NCBI RefSeq assembly: GCF_905220565.1
Contig: NC_059405.1
Span: 1,612,001 to 1,676,000 of the forward strand
Origin: Melitaea cinxia
Lineage: Eukaryota; Arthropoda; Insecta; Lepidoptera; Nymphalidae
Length of the DNA: 64,000 nt
Direction: 5' to 3'
Below, piece by piece: positions 1 to 11,400 of this stretch. A program made the translations under genes and the position numbers. Position 1 is the first letter of the stretch, and each line of letters starts with the position of its first letter. The notes beneath the pieces were generated by a model. It searched no databases and was not told the origin of the DNA. It was given only the letters and a program-made list of their open reading frames with translations.

Positions 1-113
1 TAGATTTTGATGGTTTTGTCTGCCTCAGCGGTGATCAGGCGGGAACCGGATTGGTCGAATGTCATCGCAAATATACCCGCCTCGCTGTCCATAGAACCAG
101 GCTGGACTGCCGA
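1..113 (-). CDS. Tango4: PLRG1 exon 8, partial (WD repeat 7)
   Basis: The acceptor is atttcgcag|TCG. It encodes AVQPGSMDSEAGIFAMTFDQ and then SGSRLITAEADKTIK, close to the C-terminal region of the family. The exon runs off the window at base 1; the final basic tail of the protein is not present here. Confidence 0.95.
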
Positions 114-3100
114 CTGCGAAATATACATATACTAGATGACCCGGTGAACTTCCTATCACCTACATATATTTGTGAAAAATATGTACAAAACACTTTCTGA
201 ACGCACCTAAAAATATTTGACAGCCAAGTGACATTTTTTTTTTTTTTGATAAGAGATCGGATGTCAGCTAGGGACATTTTGTATTGGCAGGCTTCGGCCT
301 GACTATTATAGACTTGGTTTCGACCTCGCCTATCATTTATAGACAAAGAAGAGTAGACGAAAATATGAAATTACAGACTTGGCTTCGACCTTACTTTACC
401 AGTCATTGAATCAGAAGAAAAATAAAGTTACTCCAGACTTGGCTCCGGCCTTTTGATATATCAGTACGAAACTTACAAATTCAAACTAGGCTGTATGGAT
501 TATAGTCTTTTGCCTTTCCCTATTGGGGATAAATTTTAAAACAACAACATTTTGTATTGGAAAATTAAATTGCCGTTTTTACTATTATCCGTTACTTATT
601 ATTTATATTGCTCACCGTTCAAACCTTTCTTAAACTTTCATTGATATTTCAAGATGATAATTAGTCAAATTGGTCCAGCTGTTCTCGAGTTTTAGCGAGA
701 CAAATGAAGAGCATAAATTGGTGGAACTGAATCTATCTATAATTAACTGCGACAAATATAATTTTAATCTGTAAAAAGACGATTCAAAAGTGCTTTTGAA
801 TGGTAATTTTTTATTTTGATTTTCAATAATTAATTTAAAGTATTAGTACATAGTTTTCCATAACATGTACTTTTGGTAGTAAGTGTTAGTATTATTTGCA
901 ATGTGTGTTAAATATCAACCATAAAATTACAAAATTATCTTTTTATTATCTTTTAACCATAAAATTACTTGTAACAATTAAATCTATCATCATATTTGGA
1001 TATTGTAAACCCATTTACCTATTTCGAAATGAAATTTAAAGCCATAGAGAAACAGTTTTTAAATCTCACCTGTAACCTCTGGAAGTTGTATCCTGTCCTC
1101 CAATCCCAGCAGTACATTGTTCCATTATCCCCACCACTGACGAGTACCCCCTCTGGGTTAACAGCCATACAATTAACTATAGCGTTATGTCCAGACAAGT
1201 TTTGAATGAATTTTCCTTCTGGACACTTCCATTGTTTGATATTGTCAGGGGACGCTGATGCAAATGTGTACAGAGTGGGATGGATAACAATACTCCGGAC
1301 AGATTTCTTGTGATTTGTGAGTGTACATATTGATTTGCCCGCTGCTAAATCCCAGAGTCGTATTGTTGAGTCATGTGAACCAGTTATGACCTGGAAAATG
1401 AAATAAAAATAATATAGACAAATTTTTTTATTTATTCATCATCACCATCATCTCAGCTTATTGCAGTCCACTGCTGGACATAGGCCTCCACAAGTTGCGC
1501 CAAATATGGCGCGAACTCATGTGTGTTGCCCATAGTCACCACGCTGGGCAGGCGGATTGGTGACCGCAGGGCTGGCTTTGTCGCACCGAAGACGCTGCTG
1601 CCCGTCTTCGGCCTGTGTATTTCAAAGCCAGCACTTAGATGGTTATCCCGCCATCCGTCGGCTTTATAAGTTTCAAGATGGTAGTGGAACTGTGCTATCC
1701 CTTAGTCGCCTCTTACGCCACCCACGGGAAGAGAGGGGGTGGCTATATTCTTTGATGCCGTAGCCACACAGCATAATTTATTTATTAATAATTACTTAAT
1801 ACTGTGATCATATTATTCATATCATATATGTAAAACTAAGATTTTTTTTTTTTACAATTTTTACGGGAAGCTGGTAAATAAATAAATAAACGCCTCACAC
1901 TCAACGGCCCCCCGTAGGATTTTCTCCTGTGTCGGGGGTCCGGAAACACACACAATACACAAGCACAAACGCCCAGACCACGACAAACATTTATATGTAC
2001 CAATAAAAATATCTGTCGTGAGCGGGGATCGAACCCGCGACCGCCAGCGCAACAGTCACTACTGTGACCGCTGCGCCAACGGGTAGTCTTGTCGTCGTCA
2101 GATTATAACTGATATGCCAGTGTGATTTAACTGTGTAACTAACAGATTATTAATTTTGTAATAATTAGGCCGTTGGTGTCATTTATAGTGGCTCTGCTTT
2201 CTGCTCTGGGGGTTGTGGGTTCGATTCAGTGTTTGCAACTGTACAGTAATTTTCGTACATGTGCATAATTTCATGCCACTTACGATTTACGATAGTACTC
2301 TAGTACATCGATCTAGATCCGACACAAATTTGACGGATACGATAATTTTTATCCACACACGATAGTTCTATGGCCCTGGTATCATAAATGACGTGGTTTA
2401 GTTTGTGAACACTGGCTCGATTCCCGCATGAGTCTGGGTGTAATATTTGCATTTATTTATATATATAATAAACTATATAGTTATAACACGAGCATTAAGT
2501 TGCCGAATGGGTTAGTTATCTTGACCTTACAGAAGATCAAAGCTAAATAATGCTTTCAAGTAGTGTAGTGCTCCTGTTGGCGAGTAAGGTGACCCCAGAG
2601 CTCCCGGGGAAGAACCGGCAACGCGTCTGGTGTCGCAGACGCCTGCCAGGACCGGGCCGCCGCTCGCCTGGCCAGTTCTACGTGTCGGGCTCTCGTACCT
2701 GCGGCTCGGCGGCCTGGCACGCCAGCGAGGCCACGGTGTCGGAGTGGCCGGCCAGCGTGTGCACGTTGGCCTTGGTGCGCAGGTCCCACACGCGCGCCGT
2801 GCCGTCGCGCCCGGCCGACAGCAGCACGTCCAGCGCGGGGTGCAGCGCCAGCGCGTACACGGCCGACAGGTGCCCGTGGTAGTGGCGGATCACCTGCGGG
2901 CGGCCGGGCTTAGGGCGGGGCGGGCCGGGCTTGGGGCGGGGCGGGCCGGGCTTGGGGCGGGGCGGGACGGGCTTAGGGCGGGGCGCGGGACGGGCTTAGG
3001 GCGGGGCGGGGCGGGCCGGGCTTAGGGCGGGGCGCGGGCCGGACTTGGGGCGGGGCGCGGGCCGGACTCGGAGTGAAAAATTACAATAGAATCCCATCAA

Positions 3101-6100
3101 AAGCAACAAATGCCAGTAATAAATATGTATTGGTTTCTAAGTGGCTTTTGTCGCTTTCGATAGGATCCTACTGGAATTTTTCGATAGGGTGTTTTCTAAT
3201 ATTTACGCAAATTTTACTCACTTTCATGAAACAAGTTTTTTGGATTTTATCGCGGTTCATTAAATTTTTTTACATGCCCAACGTTTTGAATACTTTACAG
3301 CAACTGTGATCATGGGAGGACTGAGGTGTCGGAGACGTCCTAACGTTACAAAGTTATTCCGAATAACTAAACTAAAAACTAAAACTAAAATCCGAAAAAG
3401 TTGTTTCATTACAAAGTAACTTGTGATAGGAATTTAAATAAAAATTCAGAATTTTTGAATGATGAACTTACACATAAATTCTCATTACAAGGGAATCCGA
3501 AACACAAATGGTAGACTTTACTGGGCGTGTACAAGAATTTTCATAAGACTGGAGAGGCGTAATTTTGTGATAGAAGAGATTTAATTGTTAATAGCTAAAT
3601 TATTGTTTAATTGCTAAAAATGTATAGTTATTTTTAGATTTAGAAATCAAATTATCGTTATTCAATTATACTTAAAATTCACTATTGATACACTATTTTA
3701 CAAATTATAATTACTTCAGTCTAAAAAAATTATTATATTTTAAGAGAACTCTGAATGTATATCCTTTAGTGAATTATTATATTATTCGAAAAAAAAAAAC
3801 TTTGTATTTGAATAATAATTAAGAGACTCCACTCCTTCGTTGACCCAGGGGACACATTCAAATACGACCCTGAGTAAAAAGTATACAATATTGATAAAAT
3901 ATCATGACAAGAAAAAACCTTGCAGTATTAACATTAAAAAGGTGTCTTTTTTTGTGTTCTCAACAAGTCAACAATTAAAATCATTTAAAATTACACCTCT
4001 ATTAATTTTAATAAGAATACACAAAAATGTATCATTTATACAAAAATTTCAAGATTTCAAGATTTTAAAATTATATCTGTAGTGGAGTAATTTGGTGAAT
4101 TGAAAAAAAAATCCCTCATCAAATCAAAAGAACAGCTACGGAACTAAAAAAAATACAGTATTTTAGAAATAAACATATAATTATGAAAAGTATAATCTTT
4201 ACTAATATTATAGAGAGGACAGATTTGATTGTTTATTTGTTTGCATTGAATAGGCTCCAAAACTACTGAACCGATTTGAAAATTCTTTCAATTTTGGGAA
4301 GCTACACTATCAGCGGTTGACATAGTCTATATTAAATTAAAAAAAAAATTAGGGGAAAAATATTTTGAAATTTTTGTTAAATACCCTCAATTGCAATTCA
4401 CATCGACCTACCTTGTTGTATTCGAGATCCCAGCACTTAACTTGTCTGTCTTCTCCGCAGCTGAACAAATATGGATGTCTGGATGAGACTTCTAGACCTA
4501 TGAAAAAATAAAAAAATTAGCATTCTAGCAAGATTGTGGTGAATTTTATGTGAACCAATATACATAAAACACAAGTTTAAATATATCTTTTATTTAGCCT
4601 ATTTATTGTACCAGGCTATAAAATATCTTGCTATAGACGTGCACCAACATATCAAAAGACAAATTGGCTTAAACTGCATAGGACTTCTATGGTAGTTAAA
4701 TTTCCAATTACAGATTCTTTGCATCAATCGTAATGTACATATGAAAGAAGTGAGAATCATTATGACTACAATTAAAAAAAAATAACATTTGTATGGGGAG
4801 TATTGAGGATAAATATATTTAGTGATTGGGCTGATTTTTCTGTTTCAGTTACAAACTAAAAATTTATGATAATTATATAAACACAAATTTTTTTACCCTT
4901 TCTTTTAATTTGTTCAAAATGTTTTCAGAATTAGATTTTTTATTAAATGTGTAGTTTATGTCACTTAACCTACACAGTGTATATAAATAAATAAAACAAG
5001 TATAAATATAAAATAACAATTTGAATTTACCTCTAACAGTGCTGACGTGTCCCGTGAGTGAAACTTTTAGTTTACCAGTCGCTAAATCCCATATTTTAAT
5101 AACTCTGTCCGCAGCGCCTGAAAAACAATGCGTATTACAAAAAAATATCAGCTAAGTTTTTGTCACCTATTGGTGTAGAGTAATTAAGAAAGAAACTGTA
5201 CTGTGTGGCTACGGTACTAAAGAATATAGCCACCCCCTCTCTTCCCGTGTGTGTCGTAAGAGGCGACTAAGGGTTCACACACCGTTCAGACACAGTTCTG
5301 CGACACAGTTCTGCTACCACCTTGGAACTTAAAAAGCCGACCGGTGGCGGGATAGCCATCCAACTGCTGGCTTTGAAATACACAGGCCGAATACGGGCAG
5401 CAGCGTCTTCGGTGCGACAAAGCCAGCCCTGCGGTCACCAACCCGCCTGCCCAGCGTGGTGACTATAGGCAAAACACATCACATTCACGTTATTTTTGGC
5501 GTAAACTTGTGAATGCCTATGTCCAGCAGTGGACTGTATAGGCTGTAATGAAGAATTAAGAAAGAAAAAATACATGAACAGTTATAGCACAATTTTAGTT
5601 TCCAAATTCTAAAACTGCTAATATTTCAAGAGCTATTTAATTTTTTATTTCATTTATTTAAAAAAAAATCGGATATTTAGAAGATTATATTTAGTGTAAT
5701 TTATAACTTAATTTACTAATTATTATATCTAAATATCATGAGTAAAAACATAAAATTCATAATGTTACTATTATTAATGTTAATAAAATCTTTTTTTAAG
5801 AAGTAACAGTAAGAACTGTTTCTCCAACCTATAAGGCCATGGCCATATAAACAAAATATAAAAAATACACACCAGTAGCGAACCACTCATTGCCAGGTTC
5901 CACCGTGACACATCGAACCCAACCCAAATGTCCTGATATAACTCTGAATAGTTTCCAAGGAGCGTGCCATTTGGGCCGAGGCATGGTGGGTGCTTTTCTT
6001 GGCGCTGGGACAATGGCCGTTGGTGTTGGGTTGGTGGGTGCACTGTACGGTAGCATCGCACTGTCGGAGGCTATTGCTGCCGATTCGGCTACCTCTGTTT

Positions 6101-7873
6101 ATAAAGAGAATACATATTGTCTTTTATCTTATTTCATAAAATAAGTATAAATAAATGTCTTAAACTCATAATTTCTAGGCCTCATATATTAAACTTAGGA
6201 TTTCTACATGGGGAAAGTGCTATGTCCAGCAGTGGGATATTACAGGCTGAAGCTGTAGGATTTTAATCATTTGTTAGGGTTCCGAAAACACAACAGAAAA
6301 TACAATTGCCAAGACCATAACAAACATTGATATGGCTAGTGGCCAAAAATTTGACAAGTTCAGTGATCGGACTGTGGTGTATCACTAACTTATCATGACC
6401 ACAGTTTCAAAGTTTCGTTGTCAAAGTTATAATGAAACTACGAAAGCTTTAAGTTTAGTATATTTTTTATTCCTTAATTTTTTTTTTTTTTTATGGAGTC
6501 ATGCACTTTTTGCTTAATATTAGATTTCTTCTTGCTATGAGTATATTTGTATATGTATGTTTATAGAAAACAAACTACATCAAATTACAGGTTTACTACA
6601 GAAAAAATAAATAAATGAAAGCAATAGATATAAGAATATTTAAACAATTTAATTCTTTCATTTTTTTTCAATATTAGCAATAATTTAAATATAGAAAATA
6701 CATTGACAAATTTAAGATTTTCTACATATTATATTAACTAGCCCATTAACACAGTGCACAGTACCCCTTGTTTGTTGTCTGCTTCGAGTCTATTTTGCCT
6801 ATCTTAGGAACAAACTACCTTGTGTGTATGTTAAACATGTTTAAATATATATTTACCAGTATCATGTGGAGTGTCCGGTCTGCTCATAGCTTCCTGTTGT
6901 TTGATGGCTTGAGCTTTCTGTACTGCGGACATCACCTGTCCATAACTATCCCTGGCTTTCACCGATCTTAATATTTTTTCACTGCCAAAGATATTAAACA
7001 AATATTTTTAAAATGACATATTTTATTACATCAATACTCTTATTCATAAATATTAAATACAACTACAGACTGTTCTCCAATCTATTAAATTTAAAATTCT
7101 TATAAAGGTAATTATGTACAAAATCGGCCTCGAATATATGGGGCTAGGGGAGAGGGGATGAAGGGGGGTAGGGTGGATTTTTACCCCCCCTGGACAACTA
7201 TTATCGTGTAAATCCCGTGATTAAAGTTTTGAGGTTAAATTTTTAAATCAGAAAAAATTAACCTACTACCTTTGAGGTTAGAATAACGCTTGGCTCCAGC
7301 ACTGCGGGAAGTGCAGCCCTTCTGCCCTTGCGTGCGAAAGCACTCTGGGCTGCCCTCCCTCAAATAAGTCATAAATAATAAGTAAAGTCATAAATAGATA
7401 CATTGATATTTAATATACAAAAACATGATTAATGTGGAACACAGTTTTTGAGACAATCTTTTATATGAAAATTATGTGTGTGTTATATTGATGACTGATT
7501 GATTGAGTCATCATTAAACATCTCACAGCCAGTTATAGGCTTGTTTTACCGTGTAAGAAAAGGGTTACATTACGTTGTATCAAAACAATCTAATAAAAGA
7601 AATGTATGAAGACGAGAATGAAAAGATGAGAGGTACAAGAAGTACGAAGAGTTAAAATCATCTTCAAAAGTTGTGATTGTTATTAGGGCACATTAGGCTA
7701 CATTGTCAGTTTTGCCCATGTTGTAATTATAATAAATAGGTAAAAGGTAATACTTACGCTTTTTCGTCAATTGGCGGCAACATACTTTGGTTAGAAAGAA
7801 ACATATCATGCGATCTTTTTAAAGATCTAAATACGAGCGTGTGCACTGAATGTTTTATAACTTCGTCCGTCAT
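1..7873 (-). CDS. Tango4: Pleiotropic regulator 1 (PLRG1/Tango4/Prp46), WD40 spliceosome protein; spliced, 3' end beyond window
   Basis: This is the gene-level entry for eight exons: 7873..7758, 6981..6857, 6094..5873, 5117..5031, 4497..4412, 2893..2699, 1390..1070 and 113..1. All joins keep the reading frame and all introns have GT/AG ends. The protein is a nuclear WD40-propeller subunit of the Prp19/CDC5L (NineTeen) complex that acts in spliceosome activation; this role is family knowledge. Seen here are the conserved start MTDEVIKHSVHTLVFRSLKR, the motif WKLFRVISGHLGWVRC that opens the propeller, repeated WD signatures (IKIWDLATGK, VKCWDLEYNK, ARVWDLRTKA, IRLWDLAAGK, WDWRTGYNFQR) and the C-terminal ITAEADKTIK. 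About 421 residues are visible; as I recall them, the human and fly proteins have roughly 480 to 515, so the last exon or exons lie left of base 1. The N-terminal linker before the propeller seems shorter than in human. The introns carry SINE insertions, but no exon is broken, so the gene should be functional. Confidence 0.96.
1070..1390 (-). CDS. Tango4: PLRG1 exon 7 (WD repeats 5 to 6)
   Basis: The acceptor is tttccag|GTC and the donor TTACAG|gtgaga; it has 107 codons in phase 0. It encodes VITGSHDSTIRLWDLAAGKS, FASASPDNIKQWKCPEGKFI, QNLSGHNAIVNCMAVNPEGV and WDWRTGYNFQR, all diagnostic for PLRG1. Confidence 0.97.
1436..1775 (-). mobile_element. SINE-like repeat, family D (GATGAT tail), in PLRG1 intron 6
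   Basis: This is a near full-length copy of a unit of about 320 bp found at least seven times in the window. On the minus strand it starts near 'gccaccccctctcttcccg', continues through 'gtaagaggcgactaaggga' and ends with 'catgtccagcagtggactg'-type sequence and a (GATGAT) tail, seen here as catcatcaccatcat at 1438..1452. A microsatellite tail and variable 5' ends point to LINE-driven retrotransposition. Confidence 0.8.
1863..2085 (-). mobile_element. tRNA-derived SINE, family A
   Basis: The minus strand shows a pol III head: an A-box-like ttggcgcagcggtcac at the 5' end and B box ggttcgatccc about 50 bases on. The body holds 'ttccggacccccgacacagg' and the element ends in an ATTT-rich tail (aaataaataaata on +). 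Other copies are at 13996..14080 and 53166..53390. Confidence 0.8.
2150..2450 (+). mobile_element. tRNA-derived SINE, family B, degraded
   Basis: It begins 'ggccgttggtgtcatttata', continues 'gtggctctgctttctgctct' and has a B box ggttcgattc at about 2218. The later part 'ctcgattcccgcatgagtct' with 'gggtgtaatatt' repeats the family's 3' body. Family relatives are at 24744..24815 (-), 41671..41830 (+), 50833..50900 (+) and 51180..51260 (-). Confidence 0.6.
2500..2640 (+). mobile_element. SINE fragment, family E, beside PLRG1 exon 6
   Basis: The text 'gaccttacagaagatcaaag' ... 'ttggcgagtaaggtgacc' ... 'ggcaacgcg' matches the internal part of family E (best copies 21066..21340 and 56936..57200). 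It lies about 60 bp from the exon 6 donor, and its GC content rises toward the exon. Confidence 0.7.
2699..2893 (-). CDS. Tango4: PLRG1 exon 6 (WD repeat 3 to 4), very GC-rich
   Basis: The acceptor is gcccgcag|GTG and the donor CCGCAG|gtacga; the exon has 65 codons in phase 0. It encodes VIRHYHGHLSAVYALALHPA and WDLRTKANVHTLAGH, typical of PLRG1. The exon is far richer in G and C than the other PLRG1 exons, with mostly G or C third positions, and it abuts a G-rich minisatellite in the preceding intron. The protein remains well conserved, so this is a base-composition effect and not decay. Confidence 0.96.
2900..3072 (+). repeat. G-rich minisatellite in PLRG1 intron 5
   Basis: Tandem copies of a unit of about 22 bp of the type cgggcttggggcggggcggg, with variants (cttagg, gacggg, gcggggcgcggg), run for about 170 bp. 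The array starts directly beside the splice acceptor of PLRG1 exon 6. Every unit holds several G runs on the + strand, which is the template strand for PLRG1; the pre-mRNA is C-rich here and could serve as an unusually C-rich pyrimidine tract. Confidence 0.9.
4190..4345 (+). mobile_element. Helitron-like non-autonomous element end (tentative)
   Basis: The block 'ttactaatattatagagagg' ... 'actactgaaccgatttgaaa' ... 'ggaagctacactatcagcgg' recurs at 61692..61815, and a shorter piece at 40855..40965. A start like TCTATACTAATATTATA is common in lepidopteran Helitron-like elements (recalled knowledge). No 3' hairpin was confirmed. Confidence 0.4.
4412..4497 (-). CDS. Tango4: PLRG1 exon 5 (WD repeat 2)
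   Basis: The acceptor is ttttcatag|GT and the donor AACAAG|gtaggt. It encodes 28 full codons, including RHPYLFSCGEDRQVKCWDLE, with an intact WD dipeptide. Confidence 0.96.
5031..5117 (-). CDS. Tango4: PLRG1 exon 4 (WD repeat 1 to 2)
   Basis: The acceptor is tttttcag|GC and the donor TTAGAG|gtaaat. It encodes ADRVIKIWDLATGKLKVSLT and GHVSTVR, a WD40 end followed by the GH of the next repeat. Its length of 87 nt keeps phase with both neighbours. Confidence 0.96.
5199..5552 (+). mobile_element. SINE-like repeat, family D, in PLRG1 intron 3
   Basis: This copy lies in the opposite orientation to the one at 1436. It runs from 'actgtgtggctacggtacta' through 'gtaagaggcgactaagggtt' to 'ccagcagtggactgtatagg' at 5523. 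A short internal duplication, 'cacagttctgc...cacagttctgc', lies at about 5290..5312. Confidence 0.8.
5873..6094 (-). CDS. Tango4: PLRG1 exon 3 (proline-rich linker and first WD repeat)
   Basis: The acceptor is ataaacag|AG and the donor ACTG|gtgtgt. It encodes an alanine/serine stretch, a proline-rich segment (APTNPTPTAIVPAPRKAPTM) and then the highly conserved entry to the propeller, PKWHAPWKLFRVISGHLGWV, followed by RCVTVEPGNEWFATG. Confidence 0.96.
6857..6981 (-). CDS. Tango4: PLRG1 exon 2 (linker, coiled-coil-like)
   Basis: The acceptor is ttggcag|T and the donor ACTG|gtaaat. The exon has 41 full codons and encodes a charged, glutamine-rich linker (KARDSYGQVMSAVQKAQAIK) before the propeller. 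An alternative acceptor closer to the ATC would be out of phase. This part of the family is poorly conserved, so the call rests on phase, splice sites and position. Confidence 0.88.
7140..7190 (+). other. G-quadruplex motif in PLRG1 intron 1
   Basis: Four G runs (7140..7143, 7147..7150, 7154..7157, 7163..7168) are separated by loops of 3, 3 and 5 bases, which fits the standard G-quadruplex pattern, with another GGG just after. A C7 run at 7184..7190 could pair with the G runs as a competing hairpin. Folding is inferred. Confidence 0.7.
7758..7873 (-). CDS. Tango4: PLRG1 exon 1 (start codon)
   Basis: The ATG lies at 7873..7871 with adenine at -3 (acaaaATGA), a good insect start context. It encodes 38 codons plus two bases of the next codon and contains HSVHTLVFRSLKRSHDMF, which matches the conserved N terminus of PLRG1. 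The donor is GC|gtaagt. The split codon is completed by the single T that opens exon 2. Confidence 0.95.
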
Positions 7874-8060
7874 TTTGTTGAATGTTTGATAAAACACTAG
7901 TACATAATATTAAAACTATAATTATTTAAAATATATTTATTATTTTATTGTTTGTAACTTATTTGTTAACTTCAAAACAAGCAAAAACGGCGTCCAAAAC
8001 TGCACATTGAACTTGATCAACATTAACTGACGTGTGTCAAATGTCAACGTCAAGTTTTAA
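7874..8060 (-). promoter_or_regulatory. Probable 5' UTR and promoter region of PLRG1
   Basis: This is the sequence immediately upstream of the PLRG1 start codon. It is AT-rich with a less AT-rich patch at about 7980..8050. No clear TATA box or initiator could be fixed by eye, and the transcription start is unknown. The function is inferred from position only. Confidence 0.35.
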
Positions 8061-8284
8061 TATAGATAATAATTTTCAAATTTCTTATAGTGCGATTAAA
8101 TCGCTAAATATTTAAAAGGAATATAAATCCAAGTATTGGGTTATCAGTTCCTATTCTGAAATAATCTATTATTATAGAAAGTTTTTTTTAGTTATCACTC
8201 GATATATATAAAGAAAAAAGTAAAATTAAATATTATAAAGTCTACTACAAACCATTATTTTTAAAGTCTATTTATATTTTATTA

Positions 8285-8354
8285 CATACACGCATTGGAG
8301 TAGCGTTGTGGATTATGCTATGATTGTTCTCCTACGTGGGGAAAGAGGCCTATA
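8285..8354 (+). mobile_element. SINE family C, left half (split by the RTE insertion)
   Basis: The text 'cattggagtagcgttgtgga' ... 'gttctcctacgtggggaaag' 'aggcctata' is the 3' region of family C (compare 14180..14275). The expected continuation 'gcagtgggatattacaggc' is absent here and appears at 12187 instead, after the RTE element. Confidence 0.75.
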
Positions 8355-8371
8355 TAGCCTAGGCCTATATA

Positions 8372-8425
<54 letters not shown>

Positions 8426-8436
8426 GATTATGTATG

Positions 8437-11400
8437 CCATGGGATACTCATCCCAACTTACCTATCCGGTAGTTGTGGTATGGTATACGGGTATGCGACC
8501 CCGGCTTCCCTAGCTATTACTGCCCTATCCCTTGAACTCCTGGGTGGTAATATCCTACATTTCCTATTTTCCCACTCTAACTTACCAATCTTCCTTTTTC
8601 ACACCACCTATCCTTTCCCTTTCCCTATTCCTACCCTCCCCGCCAATCCAACGTCTGCCGCGCGGATGGATGCATGGCTAGGGGCAAGCCTAGTCGTAAG
8701 CGTGCCATATTGCCCTGGGACCGGGCGACCCAGAATAAGGCCAGCCTTACCCTGGCATGCGGGGCTCTGTCAGGGTGGACAAACTTTTCCCTAGCTACTC
8801 GTGGGAACGCAATGGATAACCGAAAAAATTCTATTCACAAAAATGGCGGCGGTGTGGTTCGCCACCCATCACGTCTCGTTTCTCGCGGGGGCGAAAAGCG
8901 GCCCATGGAGAGCCGCTTCGCTACGTTGAATGTAAGAGGAGGAATGGATGGTAAGGTAGATGAAGTATGTCAGATGATGGATGAAAGATTCATAGATATT
9001 TTGTGCGTGAATGAAACCAAGAGGAAAGGGTGTGACACCACGGTACATGGACCCTACACGGCATACTGGTCGGGAGTCCCCCAAACCAGCCGAGCCTGTC
9101 AGGGAGTTGGTGTGATCCTTTCCTCTCGAATGGTTGAATGTGTGATGGAGCATGAATGTGTAAGCCCAAGACTCCTCTGGATTAGGTTGAAAGTCGGACT
9201 CACTCGCTTGTTTATCCTTGGGGTCTATGCACCGACGGATCTGCGCGGAGGTGGGTCATTAAAAGACCAACAAGAGAGAGAGGAATTTTGGGATAGCATG
9301 AGAGAGGTCTTGAATAAATGCGGAGAAAATGAACGGATCGTAATGTTAGGGGACTTTAATGGGTGGGTTGGAGTAAAGCGTGATGGGTATGAAAGAGTTC
9401 TGGGTACGTTTGGGGACGAAAGAGTGAATGACAATGGGAGAAGTCTGCTTGAAGTATGCTTGGAATGGAATCTTTGCGTGGTCAACACAATGTTTGAACA
9501 CAAAAAGATCCATTTGTATACAAGAGATGAGGGTGAGTCTAGAAGCATGATTGATTTTGTAATTGTGGATGAAAGACTGAGAAAGAAAGTGCTTGACACT
9601 CGGGCATACCGCGGTGTTGGTCTCGACACAGACCACTTCCTGGTCATAGCCCGAATACGTGGCCTCTTTAAACGATGGCGCCACCGAGGGGCCGAGCCTA
9701 CGAGTGTTTTAGCCAGAATAAAAGTGGAAAATCTACAAGGAAAAGAAAAGAAAGATGAGTATGTAGAGAAACTGAAAGAAAGTTTTAAAGGCATAGAAGA
9801 GATAGGTGTGATTGAGAATTTGTGGGAGACTTTTAAGAAAGGGGTCGTGAATAGTGCTATTGAGGTGTGCGGGGTAGCTAAAAGAAGGAAAGGAAGAAAG
9901 AACTATAATGTGTGGATGGATAAAGATGTACAAAAGGCTGTGCAAGAAAAGAAGAAAGCGTGGTTGGATTGGTTAGCAACAAAAGCTAACCAAAAGGTTC
10001 AAAAGGCAACGGATGACGAGGTAAAGGAAGCAAGAACGAAGTATAAAAGATTGAAATCAGTAGCGAAAGAAGTTGTGTCGAGAAAGAAAGAAGAACGAAA
10101 GGATGATTTTGATAGGAGGCTCACTGAAGATTTCCAGTCAAACATTAAGTTTTTCTGGAAATCCATCAAAACAGCCAGAGGAAAAATTTCTCCCTCGGAG
10201 CTGAGCACAATCAGGAGTCAAGATGGGAGCGTTATAAATGGAGAAGAATGTGTGTTAAAGAGATGGAAAGAGTATTTTGAAAGTGTGTTTGAAAGAGAGG
10301 AAGTGCAGGTACAACATCCGGCACCTTCCATTGAGAGTAGTATAAATGTCGATGAAAGTGAGATAAGCATGGATGAAATAGTGAAAGCGCTGAAAAGTAT
10401 GAGATTAGGTAAGGCTGCAGGGTATGACAGGATCACCGTCGAGATGCTGAGGGCTGGACAGGGTATAGTGGCTAGCCAGCTGTACTGCCTTTTCAATTTG
10501 TGCTGGCGAAATGGGCAAGTACCGGAAGACTGGTGCAAAGCCGTAATCGTGCCGTTGTATAAGGGAAAAGGGTCACGGCAGGACTGCATAAATTACCGCG
10601 GTATAAGCCTTCTCAGCGTCGTCGGTAAATTGTATGCGAAAGTGTTGATTGAAAGGGTTGTAAATGAAACAGATGAAAAAGTATGGGATGCACAAGCGGG
10701 ATTTAGAAAGGGAATGGGATGTACGGATCAGGTCTTTTCCTTGCGGTGCATAGCCGAAAAGTTTTTAGCAAAAAACAAAAAGGTCTATTGCGCGTTCGTG
10801 GATCTGGAAAAGGCCTATGATAGAGTGGTGAGGAATGAATTGTGGTCAGCATTGTCCGTGTACGGTGTGAGCGGCGCACTCATGCGAGCACTACAATCTC
10901 TTTATAGGGATTCTAGTGCTTGTGTGAGGATAAACGGGGCATACACTGAATGGTTTAATATCGAAAAAGGTGTTAGACAGGGATGTGTAGCGTCACCGTG
11001 GCTGTTTAACCTGTTCATGGACAATTGCTTGACAGAGTTAAAAGAGAATGAAAGTGGGTTGAGAATGGGTGAGTTACTCGTCAAATGTCTTCTCTATGCT
11101 GATGACCAAGTATTACTTGCGTCCTCGGCCGAGGAGTTGCAGGAGATGGTAACTGCTATGAGTGGAGCTTTTGTTAGAAAGGGAATGAAGATGAATGTAA
11201 AGAAGACGAAAGTGATGGTGTTTGAAAGAGGTGAGGTAGTGACAGACTGTAATATCGTGATTGGAGATGAACAAATTGAACAGGTGAATGAGTTTGTGTA
11301 TCTGGGTTCGAAGTTTACAAGAGATGGAAAGTGTGAGAGTGATATTGAAAGAAGAGTGAATGCAGGAAACATGGTGAACGGAGCTTTGAACTCCTTTATG

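Noticed and set aside
1557..1763. ORFs within SINE-like family D copies (also at 27559, 44484 and 61070)
   Set aside because: The same short peptide recurs in different states in every copy and is broken at random. This is repeat sequence, not a conserved gene.
1990..2085. True tRNA genes in SINE heads (also at 14010, 24750, 53170 and 62760)
   Set aside because: B boxes are good, but acceptor and anticodon stems do not form and each is joined to a SINE body.
2550..3025. ORFs of 110 and 131 codons on the + strand over PLRG1 exon 6 and the G-rich array
   Set aside because: They are antisense shadows of a conserved exon and a GC-rich tandem repeat, where stop codons are rare.
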